From NCBI GenBank assembly GCA_965225715.1, contig CBDDBK010000002.1, positions 558,001 to 622,000 on the forward strand: 64,000 nucleotides of DNA, written 5' to 3'. This DNA is from CBDDBK01 sp965225715 (lineage in GTDB: Bacteria; Bacteroidota; Bacteroidia; Cytophagales; Flammeovirgaceae). Made by a program: the position numbers and the translations under genes. This document shows, in pieces, positions 8,319 through 18,292 of this stretch (position 1 is its first letter; each line of letters starts with the position of its first letter). The notes below the pieces were generated by a model. It was not told the origin of the DNA. It made no database searches and saw only the letters and a list, made by a program, of their open reading frames with translations.

Positions 8319-11183
8319 ATGAAAAAACTAAACTATAGGCTTGCTCTATGGATCACTGTTTTTGTTTTTGGACATGGTTTCCTCTTTGCTCAAGAAACTA
8401 AAATTAGTGGATTTATAACAGATGGAGAAACAGGTGATCCACTTGCTGGTGTTAACATACTTGTGAAAGGTACTTTGAAAGGTACTATAACTAATGTAAG
8501 TGGGATTTTTTCTTTAAATGTTTCTGCTTCATTGCCTCTAACCTTAATAGTATCTAGTATTGGCTACGAAAGTCAAGAAATTGCAATTACTTCTGAAAGT
8601 CCAACATCTTTAGAAATTAAACTTAAAGAATCAATCACCTTAGGTCAGGAAGTTGTTATATCGGCTTCTCGTGTGGAAGAAAACATTTTATTATCTCCGG
8701 TCACGGTTCAAAAATTGGATATTTTAGATATTAGAAATGCAGCATCTACAGATTTTTATGATGCCTTAAAAAACCTTCATGGCGTAGATGTAAGTGTTCA
8801 AAGTTTTACTTTCAAATCTATTAGCCCAAGAGGATTTAACTCAAATGGGAATACGCGAGTTGTACAACTCATAGACGGTATAGACAACGAAGCGCCAGGT
8901 CTAAATTTTTCTGCAGGTAATCTTGTTGGGATAAACGAACTTGATTTGGAAAGTGTTGAGCTTATTTCCGGACCTGCTTCTGCCTTATATGGACCCAATG
9001 CCATACAAGGAATTTTACTTTTGGAAAGTAAAAGCCCTTTTGAATATCAAGGACTTAGTGCTTATACAAAATTAGGAGTCAATCACATTGATGGTATAGA
9101 TGAAAACCCAAGCTTTTTTCAAGATTATGGAGCTCGATTTGCTAAAGCTTTTAATAATAAGTTTGCTTTTAAAGCAACTGTTTCGTATGTTTCAGCCTTA
9201 GATTTTGTAGCAAGTGATGAACGTCATATTGCTTCTCCTGCAATAGGTGTTGATGACCAAGGCAATATTACCCGTGAGAATAACAGATCTTATAACGGTA
9301 CCAATGTTTATGGGGATTTTGCTTTTAACTTTTCAGCCTTAGCTAATGAACCATCTCTAGCCCCTTTTGTTACATTGTTACCTACTGGAGAAGATGGTGC
9401 TTTTACGCCCACAGGTTATTTAGAAAGCAGTTTTATAGATAATAGGACAGAGAGTTTCAAAGGTAATGCTGCTGTGCATTTCAGACCTACAGATCATTTA
9501 GAACTCATAGGCCAATTTAATTATGGTTTTGGAAGTTCTGTGTACACAGCAAATGATCGATTTGTTTTAGATGGCTTTAGTCTTTGGTCTGCAAAATTAG
9601 AATTAAAAGGGACAGACTTTCATGTACGTTTAAGAGCAACCCAAGAAAACTCTGGTGATACTTACGCAGCTAATACAGTAGCAAGTTTAATAAATCAACA
9701 GTTATATTTAAGTCCTTATACGCTAACTTTTGTAGGTGCCAGAGCAGCAGGTTTATCAATAGACCAAGCTCATGACCAAGCCCGGGCTGTTGCAGATGCC
9801 GATCAAGCTGCTAACTACGCAGCAGGTAGCCCTACTTTTAATAGATTAGTAGATTCACTTAGAAATGTACCTTTAACTTCTGGAGGTGCCCTTTTAGTGG
9901 ACAAGTCTGCATCCTATCAAGCTGATTTTGACTATGATTTATCTAAACATACCAAAATTTTTAATCTTCTAATAGGAGGAAATATTAGAAATTATAGTTT
10001 GAATTCGGAAGGTACTCTTTTTGCTTTGGAAGATGATGGTTCTGAAGTTAGCTATACCCAATATGGTGGATTTGTTCAAGCTAAAAAGACTTTTTTTGAC
10101 GAAAAACTTCACTTACAAGGTTCAATTCGTTATGATAAAAACCCCAACTTTCTGGGACAATTTTCTCCACGTGTTTCAGCGACTTATACCATTGCTGATA
10201 AACATAACTTAAGAGCCTCCTTTCAAAAAGGATTCAGAATACCTGTTAGTCAGGATCAATTTGTAGACTTAGATGTTGTTACTAGACGCTTAATAGGTAC
10301 GGATGATTTTATCCAGAATAGATATAATATTAGAACAAATACAGTGTATAACTCAACAGAAGTAGATAATTTACGAAGTCAAATTGCTGCTGGTACTATA
10401 ACAGTTGATCAAGCCGCTGCTCAACTTCAACCAGACCAGCGTTTACAGAGTTTGAAAACAGAAAAAATAACAACATGGGAAGCTGGCTATAAAGGCCTAC
10501 TTGCAGATTCTAAATTATTGATAGATGCCTATTATTTTCTTAATTTTTACAATGATTTTAATACTATTATTGAAGTTATACAAGCAACACCTCTTGATGG
10601 CGTTGTAGATGGCGTTCCAGCAGGAATATTGATTCCAAACACTGGACCATCAGATCCTATGAGTACTGCTGCTAAATCGGATATTCTTAATGCTGAAGTT
10701 CCGACCCAACGGTTTGGAATAAGAAATAATATTAGTCAAACTGTCCGAACACAAGGTGCTGGTTTCAATATCCAATATTCGTTTAATAGTGGCTATCAAG
10801 TTGGTGGTAATATTTCCTACAATATATTTAATTCTGATGATAGAGCTGATCTTCTTTCTCAAAATTTTGTAACAGAGTTTAATACACCCGAATGGAAATA
10901 TAATCTTTCTCTTGCCAATAGAGAAGTTATTCAAAACCTTGGTTTCAACGTTACATGGCGTTGGCAAGATGCTTTTCTTTGGGAATCATCTTATGGGGTA
11001 GTGGTAATACCAGCCTATGGTACTCTCGATGCTCAAGTAAGTTATAAAATTCCTTCTATAAACGTCATTGCAAAAATAGGCGGTTCTAATGTGTTAAACA
11101 ACCGTTATGTAACCGGAGTAGGTAACCCTACTTTAGGTGGTATTTATTTTTTACAACTGACTTTTGATCAGTTTCTTAATTAA
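8319..11183 (+). CDS. TonB-dependent outer-membrane receptor with carboxypeptidase-D-like N-terminal domain
   Basis: 954 aa. A signal peptide (MKKLNYRLALWITVFVFGHGFLFAQ) is followed by a carboxypeptidase-D regulatory-like domain at ~28-115 (GFITDGETGDPLAGVNILV). The plug domain covers ~125-245 (VVISASRVEEN, RVVQLIDGID, VELISGPASALYGPNAIQG). The rest is a 22-strand-type barrel ending in the aromatic C-terminus LTFDQFLN. The class imports large nutrients across the outer membrane using TonB/ExbBD energy. The gene starts an apparent two-gene operon: the SGNH-hydrolase lipoprotein begins 37 bp downstream. No SusD partner is present, so this is not a classic SusCD glycan locus. The substrate is unknown; the lipolytic neighbour suggests an esterified or lipid-like ligand. 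Confidence 0.9.
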   Translation: MKKLNYRLALWITVFVFGHGFLFAQETKISGFITDGETGDPLAGVNILVKGTLKGTITNVSGIFSLNVSASLPLTLIVSSIGYESQEIAITSESPTSLEIKLKESITLGQEVVISASRVEENILLSPVTVQKLDILDIRNAASTDFYDALKNLHGVDVSVQSFTFKSISPRGFNSNGNTRVVQLIDGIDNEAPGLNFSAGNLVGINELDLESVELISGPASALYGPNAIQGILLLESKSPFEYQGLSAYTKLGVNHIDGIDENPSFFQDYGARFAKAFNNKFAFKATVSYVSALDFVASDERHIASPAIGVDDQGNITRENNRSYNGTNVYGDFAFNFSALANEPSLAPFVTLLPTGEDGAFTPTGYLESSFIDNRTESFKGNAAVHFRPTDHLELIGQFNYGFGSSVYTANDRFVLDGFSLWSAKLELKGTDFHVRLRATQENSGDTYAANTVASLINQQLYLSPYTLTFVGARAAGLSIDQAHDQARAVADADQAANYAAGSPTFNRLVDSLRNVPLTSGGALLVDKSASYQADFDYDLSKHTKIFNLLIGGNIRNYSLNSEGTLFALEDDGSEVSYTQYGGFVQAKKTFFDEKLHLQGSIRYDKNPNFLGQFSPRVSATYTIADKHNLRASFQKGFRIPVSQDQFVDLDVVTRRLIGTDDFIQNRYNIRTNTVYNSTEVDNLRSQIAAGTITVDQAAAQLQPDQRLQSLKTEKITTWEAGYKGLLADSKLLIDAYYFLNFYNDFNTIIEVIQATPLDGVVDGVPAGILIPNTGPSDPMSTAAKSDILNAEVPTQRFGIRNNISQTVRTQGAGFNIQYSFNSGYQVGGNISYNIFNSDDRADLLSQNFVTEFNTPEWKYNLSLANREVIQNLGFNVTWRWQDAFLWESSYGVVVIPAYGTLDAQVSYKIPSINVIAKIGGSNVLNNRYVTGVGNPTLGGIYFLQLTFDQFLN

Positions 11184-11220
11184 AATATTTTTCAAACTTA
11201 ATTTTTTAATATATAGAATT

Positions 11221-12882
11221 ATGAATTTTAGATTAAAAAAAATAAAGATTAATTTTCTCTTTTTGCTTGGTCTTTTTTTGATTGCTTCGTGTAGCACTGT
11301 AGAAGAAGACTTAGTAACTCAAAGAGCTCCTAATTTTGAAACCCCAATGGTAACACCTCCATTAGGGACTGCTGGTTCAGCTGATTTTAGTAATTATATT
11401 GCCATAGGAAATTCTTTAACGGCGGGTTTTGCTGATGGGGCTTTGTATACTGATGGTCAAGAGAATAGTTATCCTAATTTTATAGCTCAACAACTTCAAT
11501 TAATTGGAGTTGGTGGTGAAAATTTTAGCCAACCAAATATTAATTCTGTATTAGGATTTTCTGGTATTTTGGACGGGGTTATACTCGGTCGTTTTTTTCT
11601 AGACGTAACAGGTTCCAGTGTACCAACTCCAACATTTACTATTGGTGGAGATTTGATTGAACCTTATACAGGTGATAAAACAACACTTAATAACTTTGGA
11701 GTACCTGGAGCAACGGTAGGACAACTTATTTTGCCCGGCTTTGGTTCATCTGTCGGCAATCCTTATTATGCTCGTTTCGCTACATCTGAAGGGGCTACGC
11801 TATTGGGTGATGCCTTAGCTACCAATCCAACTTTTTTTACATTATGGATAGGGGCAAATGATATTTTGGGTTTTGCTTTAGGTGGTGGAGCAGCAGACGG
11901 CGACCCTATTACTGATATGACAAGTTTTACTGCTGATTATGCCAATATATTAGGACAACTTGCTGCTACTGGTGCAAAAGGTGTAGTAGTCACTGTACCA
12001 CCAGTTACAACCATTCCCTATCTTCAGGCAATCCCCTACAACCCAATACCAATAGACCAAGCTACAGCAGATCTACTCAATGGAGCAGCAGCTTTTGGTG
12101 CTTTTAATGCTGTATTGGATGGCTTAGTATTGGCTGGGCTTTTGAGTCAAGCAGATGCAGATGCTCGAAAAATTAGTTTTATGGCTAATCCTCAACATTC
12201 TGTTCTCATAATTGATGAAACCTTAACAGATTTGGGACCATTTTTTGATGGTGCTTTAGCTGCTGGACTAATTACAGCCGCTGACAGAGCGTTTTTGGCT
12301 TTTTATGAACAAGTACGCTTTTCGGCACCAGGTGATTTAATCCCTTTACCAACGGTAGCTATTCTTGGAACACCTGTTAATAATGATCCTGCCTTGCTGC
12401 AAGGCATTAGTGTTCCTCTCGAGGACAAAGATATTTTAACAGTCACAGAGGTTATTGAAGTTGTCACCGCAAGAGCGACCTTTAATGGTATTATAGCAGG
12501 AGCTGTGCAGCAAGTGAACACATCTTCCGGAGCTAATAATATTGCCTTGTTGGATATTCAGCCTCTTTTTGCTGATGCTTTAGGTTTGTCAAGTGCTTCA
12601 GCAACCCAATTAGTACTTTCAAGTGCTGCTATAGAACGTGCTGATGGGCAAATAGGTTTACTTGTTAATTCGAATGGAAAAACAGGTCCAGAAGCACTAA
12701 CGGGTGTTGTATTACAACCTGATTTTTCGCCTAATGGTATTTTTTCAGTTGATGGTATTCATCCTAATCCAAGAGGTTATGCAATAGTTTCTAATGAAAT
12801 TATTAAAACAATTAATGCAAACTTTGCTGCCTCTATACCACTTGTTGATATTTTAGCTAAACGATCTATTTATTTTCAATAA
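11221..12882 (+). CDS. SGNH/GDSL-type hydrolase, lipoprotein
   Basis: 553 aa from ATG 11221. This start gives a clean lipoprotein signal (LFLLGLFLIASC) with the lipidated Cys at about residue 21; earlier in-frame starts overlap the receptor gene and add a non-signal extension. Blocks of the SGNH family are visible: AIGNSLTAGF (nucleophile Ser, with Asn replacing the usual Asp of GDS), LWIGANDILG (block III Asn) and VDGIHPNPRGYAI (Asp-His of block V). The enzyme should hydrolyse an ester or acyl group, anchored in the outer membrane. Because it directly follows the TonB receptor, it probably processes what that receptor imports. The family is often longer in Bacteroidota than the classical ~200-aa GDSL enzymes, as here. 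Confidence 0.85.
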   Translation: MNFRLKKIKINFLFLLGLFLIASCSTVEEDLVTQRAPNFETPMVTPPLGTAGSADFSNYIAIGNSLTAGFADGALYTDGQENSYPNFIAQQLQLIGVGGENFSQPNINSVLGFSGILDGVILGRFFLDVTGSSVPTPTFTIGGDLIEPYTGDKTTLNNFGVPGATVGQLILPGFGSSVGNPYYARFATSEGATLLGDALATNPTFFTLWIGANDILGFALGGGAADGDPITDMTSFTADYANILGQLAATGAKGVVVTVPPVTTIPYLQAIPYNPIPIDQATADLLNGAAAFGAFNAVLDGLVLAGLLSQADADARKISFMANPQHSVLIIDETLTDLGPFFDGALAAGLITAADRAFLAFYEQVRFSAPGDLIPLPTVAILGTPVNNDPALLQGISVPLEDKDILTVTEVIEVVTARATFNGIIAGAVQQVNTSSGANNIALLDIQPLFADALGLSSASATQLVLSSAAIERADGQIGLLVNSNGKTGPEALTGVVLQPDFSPNGIFSVDGIHPNPRGYAIVSNEIIKTINANFAASIPLVDILAKRSIYFQ

Positions 12883-12896
12883 ATTCTTATCAATAA

Positions 12897-12990
12897 TAGA
12901 TTCTATAGTGTAAAAATTTTTTAAATATTTGGTTTTCAACAATTTATGTTTTTTATCTTTTTGCCCATGCAAAAAAATTAGAATAGAGTA
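12897..12990 (-). repeat. MITE family 1, inverted copy
   Basis: Starts TAGATTCTATAGTGTAAAA and passes through ATATTTGGTTTTCAA and TGCAAAAAAATTAG, which is the reverse complement of the 6840-6955 copy with deletions, ending near AATAGAGTA. It lies just after the SGNH lipoprotein stop. The remaining spacer up to 13193 is AT-rich and shows nothing else I can support. Confidence 0.6.
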
Positions 12991-13193
12991 TTAATGTTAT
13001 AATGTTCATCGAGGCTTTCTTATAAAATAATAATATAAAAGAATTGACTTGTTGATAAAAAAGGTTTTATAGATCATAAGTCTTTTGAAAATCAAATATT
13101 TAGAGTTTTTATAAAAAAAAACCTATAATGTTCATAATACTATTAAAGTACACAAACTTTTAAGTAAATATATTTATTTTATTTTTGATAGTT

Positions 13194-13652
13194 ATGATAA
13201 AAAAAATTTTTTGGTGGATTATACGCCTTGCCCCTGCTATTATTTTATTGCAAACTTTACCTTATAAGTTTTCCGATATTATAGGCTTTGAAGGTTCTTT
13301 GTATTTTGCCCAAACTCAATATATATTTGGGACAGTTGGTTTAGAACCTTGGGGTAGATATATAACAGCTAGTATAGAGTTAGTATGTGCTGTATTAATT
13401 TTAATTCCATCAACAGCTTGGTTAGGTGCTATAGGCGGTGTAGGAGTCATGTGTGGGGCAATATTTTTCCATTTAACTTTACTTGGGATTGAAATACCTC
13501 GACAATTATCCGAAGATGGTACTTTAAATACAAGTGGTTTAACAGATGGAGGTAGTCTATTCTTTTTAGCTTTTGTAGTGCTAATTACTTGTCTGATTAT
13601 TTTATTTCTTCAAAAAGATAAAATTATAGATGCTGTAAAGTCTTTAAGATAA
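13194..13652 (+). CDS. DoxX family membrane protein
   Basis: 152 aa from ATG 13194; a TTG three codons earlier is less likely. Four hydrophobic segments are visible (about residues 5-25, 55-75, 80-100 and 125-145). The N-terminal pattern RLAPAIILLQTLPYKF, followed by a helix starting with GRYITASIELV, is DoxX-like. DoxX proteins are small four-helix inner-membrane proteins; some are quinol-oxidase or redox-stress partners, but the function of this one cannot be told from sequence. It stands alone, between a MITE and a broken IS481 element. Confidence 0.75.
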   Translation: MIKKIFWWIIRLAPAIILLQTLPYKFSDIIGFEGSLYFAQTQYIFGTVGLEPWGRYITASIELVCAVLILIPSTAWLGAIGGVGVMCGAIFFHLTLLGIEIPRQLSEDGTLNTSGLTDGGSLFFLAFVVLITCLIILFLQKDKIIDAVKSLR

Positions 13653-13788
13653 ATCAAAATTGGTATTCTCTATACATGTTTAAATACGTTTTTATATTGT
13701 GTTTAACATAAAGGAACTATTTATTTAGTAGTTTCTTTATGTAAATCCTATGGCATCTAAACATGCTTCTTTATTATAAAGCAAAGTG

Positions 13789-14806
13789 TTAAGTTTCATA
13801 AGGTTGTTGTGTGCTTACAGCTTGTTTAATTTTCAAATTTAGTATTTTAGTTCTAAACTCATCAGGTTTTAGTTTAAAAATGGTCTCATCTAATTCAAAC
13901 CATTTTTCAACGGCATTAAAAGGGGTTTTTACATTGAGTTCTCGTCTAAGGCTTCCATGTCTTCTATAAAGATTATAATGGATTAAAAAGTTGGTTAAAT
14001 CCCTATTCATTTCTTGTAAAGAATTATACTTCACCCTTTTAACAGTTTTTTCTTTTATAATAGCATTCGCCTTTTCTACCATTCCATTCGTTTTGGGCGT
14101 AAAAGGCTTGGTACATCGGTGGGCTATATCATTTTCTTTGCAAACAAGGTCTAATTGACTTGGTTTGGTACAGTACTTGCCTGTTTTGTCCTTGATCAAA
14201 TAATTGCTAAACTCAAGACCATTATCAGTTAAAACGTGAGTAATACCAAAAGGGAAAAACGCTAAACAAGCTAACATGAAATCTTTGGACTAAGCACTTG
14301 TTTTTGCGTCATATATCTTGTAATACAAGCTTCTTGTAGCCCTATCTATAGCAACAAAAAGGTAATACTTTTTGCCTTGTATTTTTGGCAAATAAGTAAC
14401 ATCTATATGCAGGTATCCCGGATCATACTCTTTGAACTGCTTAGCTTTTTCTTTTTCTTTCTCAGGTACTCTATTGACTCCCTCTCTAACAAAGGTTCTG
14501 TAGACGGCACTTCTTATCTTTAGGGGGGTCTTCTGGATTTAGGGCTTCCGTAATTTCATCCAAGGACAACCAAGTTAAAGTTCTTATTTTCAATGCTATA
14601 ATCCCATTCATTTCATTCAAAGAATACTTTATAGTGTGCGGACGCAAACTTTTATCCTCAAAGTTAGTTCTATTTTTCCACTTCCTTATTGTGTTCTCTA
14701 AGACACCATGATGTTCTGACAACTTAGAATAAGACAAATTACTTTTGTATATTTCAGAACCTATACGTATATTTGTCGTCGCGTTAGAGTGATAAGTTTG
14801 TTTCAT
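13789..14806 (-). pseudogene. IS481 family transposase, frameshift plus internal stop
   Basis: The N-terminal helix-turn-helix part (14806 down to ~14490) reads SYSKLSEHHGVLENTIRKW and TWLSLDEITEAL. A frameshift near 14500 moves to the frame with SAVYRTFVREGVNRV, then the first catalytic Asp (YLHIDVTYLP). A TAG at 14292-14290 interrupts it just before SKDFMLAC. The rest has the second Asp (HVLTDNGLEF) and the Glu (NGMVEKANAIIKE). All three DDE residues are still present, so inactivation looks recent. TTTGTTTA and TAAACAAA (near 14827-14852) form a small inverted pair beside the gene start and may mark the element's end. Confidence 0.85.
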
Positions 14807-14911
14807 TGTTGTTTATTTTAAAAATTTGTTTAATAGTCAATAATAAACAAACTGTCATTCTTTCTCCTAAAGAAAAAGAAAAATACCCAACAACGTAGTG
14901 CAACTAATTAA

Positions 14912-15046
14912 TTAAAAGCACGTTTAGCTTATCAAAAAGCTGTGGCTAAAACAAAGGATAGAAATGCTTTACGCTTCGATTTCAATTGCATGTTATACAA
15001 TATCTTTAGAGCCAATTATCTTCTTACAAGAAAAACAGTAGGTTAG
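14912..15046 (+). pseudogene. Unidentified gene debris
   Basis: A short open stretch with protein-like composition (KARLAYQKAVAKTKDRN, then NCMLYNIFRANYLLTRKT) ends at a stop, without a usable start. I do not recognise it. The whole spacer 14807-15431 (625 bp) has no intact gene. Further fragments such as NIKSKLAELPITYSKVS near 15155-15212 suggest an eroded coding region between the IS481 scar and the pyrophosphatase gene. Confidence 0.3.
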
Positions 15047-15431
15047 AGGGACAAATCCGCCCAAAATGGTCTTCTGAATTTAAATTGTCCTTAAAAAGGA
15101 CCAAAAAGACTGAAAATAACGTATGAATAGAACTTTTTTTAGCTCAAAATTTTAAAAAAAATATAAAATCAAAACTTGCAGAATTACCAATAACTTATTC
15201 AAAGGTTTCTTAAAGTATTCAAAACTTGAAAAGAAACTACTTAATTTACCCAAGAGCATTTAGTTTAAGAATTTAAGATTAAACTAAATATTTTTAATGT
15301 ATTGATAAACAAATATTTATAACTATTAAATTTTATTTTCTTTTATTTTTATTGAAAATAGGATAAGAAGTCTTAAATTTACTTCTTACTTACAAGATCG
15401 TGTTTTTAAATTAAATTTTTAGAATTATATA

Positions 15432-17951
15432 ATGGCATATCTCATATACCTTATTCCTATTTTTGGGCTAATTGGCTTATTTTATACAGGTATTCAAGCA
15501 GCTTGGGTATCTCGTCAAAACACCGGAGATGAAAAAATGCAATCTTTAGCCAAACATATCGCAGATGGGGCTATGGCATTTTTAAAAGCAGAGTGGAAAG
15601 TTTTGACTTATTTTGTCATTATCTCAGCTGTATTACTGGCTTATTCGGGTACTTTAGTGGAAACATCAAGTCCTGTAATTGCCATTTCATTTATTATAGG
15701 TGCTGTCCTTTCGGCTTTTGCAGGCTATATAGGTATGAATATAGCCACCAAGGCAAATGTGCGTACTACCGAAGCAGCGCGTTCCAGTTTAATAAAGGCT
15801 TTACAAGTTTCTTTTACGGGTGGGAGTGTCATGGGTATGGGCGTTGCTGGCTTGGCTGTCTTTGGTATTGGAAGTTTGTTTATCGTTTTTTACCAAGTTT
15901 ATGTTGTCCAAACTGGAGGGGATGTTAATGGTTTAAGTATGGAAAAAGCCATTGAGGTGTTAGCTGGCTTTTCACTTGGTGCTGAAAGTATAGCTTTGTT
16001 TGCTCGAGTTGGTGGTGGTATTTATACCAAAGCTGCTGATGTAGGAGCTGATTTGGTTGGTAAAGTAGAAGCTGGTATTCCTGAAGATGACATTCGTAAC
16101 CCTGCAACTATAGCTGACAATGTGGGTGATAATGTAGGAGATGTTGCTGGTATGGGTGCCGATCTTTTTGGATCTTATATTGCTACTATACTGGCTTCTA
16201 TGGTTCTAGGACAAGAAATTGTTTCTAACGATAGCTTTGGAGGTATTGCTCCTGTTTTATTGCCGATGATGATTGCCGGTATTGGAATTATCTTTTCGAT
16301 AGTCGGAACTTTATTTGTTAAAATTAAAACCGAAAAAGGTAATGTTCAAAAAGCTCTAAACTTAGGCAATTGGTCATCAATTATTTTTACCGTCATGGCT
16401 TCTTATTTCCTTATTGATTGGATGCTTCCTGAAAGTGATTTAGTTTTGAAAAGATTAAATGCACAAAGCTTTACAAAAATAGATGTTTTTGGAGCAGTTT
16501 TTACAGGTTTATTTGTTGGAGCTTTGATGAGTATTATTACCGAATATTATACCGCTATGGGTAAAAAACCAGTTAATTCTATTGTTAAACAATCTTCTAC
16601 TGGACATGCAACCAATATTATTGGAGGTTTAGCTGTAGGTATGCAATCTACGGTACTACCAATTTTAGTTTTGGCTTTTGGCATTGTGACCTCTTATACT
16701 TTTGCAGGTCTTTACGGAGTTGCTATGGCTGCCGCAGGTATGATGGCCACAACAGGTATGCAACTGGCTATTGATGCTTTTGGACCTATTGCTGATAATG
16801 CAGGAGGCATTGCTGAAATGAACCAAATGCCTAAAGAAGTTCGAGGACGTACCGATATTTTAGATGCTGTTGGTAATACTACAGCTGCTTCAGGAAAAGG
16901 TTTTGCAATTGCTTCAGCAGCCTTAACTGCATTAGCTTTATTTGCTGCTTTTGTAGGGATTGCCGGCATCGACAGTATAGACATTTATAAAGCACCTGTT
17001 TTGGCAGCTTTATTTATTGGAGCCATGATTCCTTTTATTTTTTCTTCCTTAGCTATAGCAGCCGTTGGAAAAGCAGCTATGGCTATGGTACAAGAGGTAA
17101 GAAGACAATTTAAAGAAATACCCGGCATTATGGATTATAAAGCTGAACCTGAATATAAAAAATGTATTGCTATTTCTACCCAAGCCTCTTTAAGAGAAAT
17201 GGTTTTACCAGGACTTATTGCCTTGCTTGTGCCTGTTTTTGTGGGTTTTGGATTAAAAGATATCTTTCCTCATGTTTCTTCAGCAGAAATTTTGGGAGGT
17301 TTGTTAGCAGGTGTCACGGTTTCAGGAGTTTTGATGGGTATTTTCCAAAATAATGCAGGCGGTGCTTGGGATAATGCCAAAAAGTCTTTTGAAAAAGGGA
17401 TAGAAATAGAAGGTAAAATGGAATATAAAGGATCTGAAGCCCATAAAGCCTCTGTAACAGGAGATACTGTAGGCGATCCTTTTAAAGATACTTCAGGACC
17501 TTCAATGAATATTTTGATCAAACTCACCTCTATCGTTTCTTTAATTATAGCACCTCATATTGCTGTTGTAAATCTTGATACAGAAGAAAATGCACAGGAT
17601 ACCATTATTGAAGAACATATTCAATATGAACAAGTTTTTCATGATTATGCCAAGGAAGATTTAGCCCAAGTTATGTTTAGTGATAGCATTATTCTTTCGG
17701 AAGAAAATCAAGAATGGATAGAAGGATTTGCAGCAAAATTAGAACAAGATACTCTGATAAATGTTATATTTGAAGGACAAACAAACCAAGTACTTACTTT
17801 TAATATAGAGGAACGCAGACAACAAATCAAAGACTACTTTCAAAAATTGGGTATTAATGCCAACAGAATAGATTTTAAAATTGAAATTGTTGAACTTCAA
17901 GAAGGAGAAGATTTCTTTCAAAATGCAGATATTAGAATTAGTATAGAATAG
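15432..17951 (+). CDS. hppA: Membrane-bound ion-pumping pyrophosphatase with OmpA-like C-terminal extension
   Basis: 839 aa; mPPases are usually ~650-750. It couples PPi hydrolysis to ion pumping across the inner membrane with ~16 helices. The active-site loop GGGIYTKAADVGADLVGKVE and DNVGDNVGDVAGMGADL are intact. GNTTAASGKGFA has Ala at the position that marks K+-dependent enzymes. The Glu that Na+-pumping enzymes carry in helix 6 (ADLYES) is Gly here (ADLFGS), while helix 5 gains a Glu at 185 (GAESIALF); from memory this is the pattern of flavobacterial H+-pumping enzymes. After the last helix (~706) there is a ~130-aa soluble tail whose last ~80 residues resemble an OmpA C-terminal domain (FNIEERRQQIKDYFQKLGIN). 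A strong hairpin terminator follows at 17962. Confidence 0.95.
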   Translation: MAYLIYLIPIFGLIGLFYTGIQAAWVSRQNTGDEKMQSLAKHIADGAMAFLKAEWKVLTYFVIISAVLLAYSGTLVETSSPVIAISFIIGAVLSAFAGYIGMNIATKANVRTTEAARSSLIKALQVSFTGGSVMGMGVAGLAVFGIGSLFIVFYQVYVVQTGGDVNGLSMEKAIEVLAGFSLGAESIALFARVGGGIYTKAADVGADLVGKVEAGIPEDDIRNPATIADNVGDNVGDVAGMGADLFGSYIATILASMVLGQEIVSNDSFGGIAPVLLPMMIAGIGIIFSIVGTLFVKIKTEKGNVQKALNLGNWSSIIFTVMASYFLIDWMLPESDLVLKRLNAQSFTKIDVFGAVFTGLFVGALMSIITEYYTAMGKKPVNSIVKQSSTGHATNIIGGLAVGMQSTVLPILVLAFGIVTSYTFAGLYGVAMAAAGMMATTGMQLAIDAFGPIADNAGGIAEMNQMPKEVRGRTDILDAVGNTTAASGKGFAIASAALTALALFAAFVGIAGIDSIDIYKAPVLAALFIGAMIPFIFSSLAIAAVGKAAMAMVQEVRRQFKEIPGIMDYKAEPEYKKCIAISTQASLREMVLPGLIALLVPVFVGFGLKDIFPHVSSAEILGGLLAGVTVSGVLMGIFQNNAGGAWDNAKKSFEKGIEIEGKMEYKGSEAHKASVTGDTVGDPFKDTSGPSMNILIKLTSIVSLIIAPHIAVVNLDTEENAQDTIIEEHIQYEQVFHDYAKEDLAQVMFSDSIILSEENQEWIEGFAAKLEQDTLINVIFEGQTNQVLTFNIEERRQQIKDYFQKLGINANRIDFKIEIVELQEGEDFFQNADIRISIE

Positions 17952-17961
17952 GGAAATAAAA

Positions 17962-18003
17962 ACGTTCCGAAAAGATTTAAAAATCTAAATTCTTTCGGAA
18001 CGT
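17962..18003 (+). terminator. Hairpin terminator after hppA
   Basis: ACGTTCCGAAA (17962-17972) pairs perfectly with TTTCGGAACGT (17993-18003), with a further AGATTT/AAATCT pair inside. It begins 10 bp after the hppA stop. It lacks a long T tract, so it may work as an mRNA 3' stabiliser as well as a terminator. The spacer from here to 18292 holds only minus-strand coding debris (for example ENLLSQGIELFTKEYENIE near 18045-18104) without a gene. Confidence 0.7.
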
Positions 18004-18292
18004 ACTAATAGTTATTTGACGTAAATTCGACATAAAGACTAAGATCATTCTATATTTTCATATTCTTTAGTGAATAGTTCAATACCTTGGGAAAGTAAAT
18101 TTTCGAATTAGATTTTTTTAAGGCGTTTTTTACTCTATCAGTGTAAATTCTTGACAAAAATCATCAATAGAATTATCAGAATTTCTACTTAAATTAGCTA
18201 ATCAATCGATATTGAGTTTTCTAATTTACTAACTATTCTCCTTTTTTGTAAGAAACTATCTTTTTATATCAAACTCACGTTAATTATTGTAA

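Noticed and set aside
8319..12882. Classic SusC/SusD glycan-utilisation locus
   Set aside because: The lipoprotein is an SGNH hydrolase without SusD helices, and no glycoside hydrolases are present.
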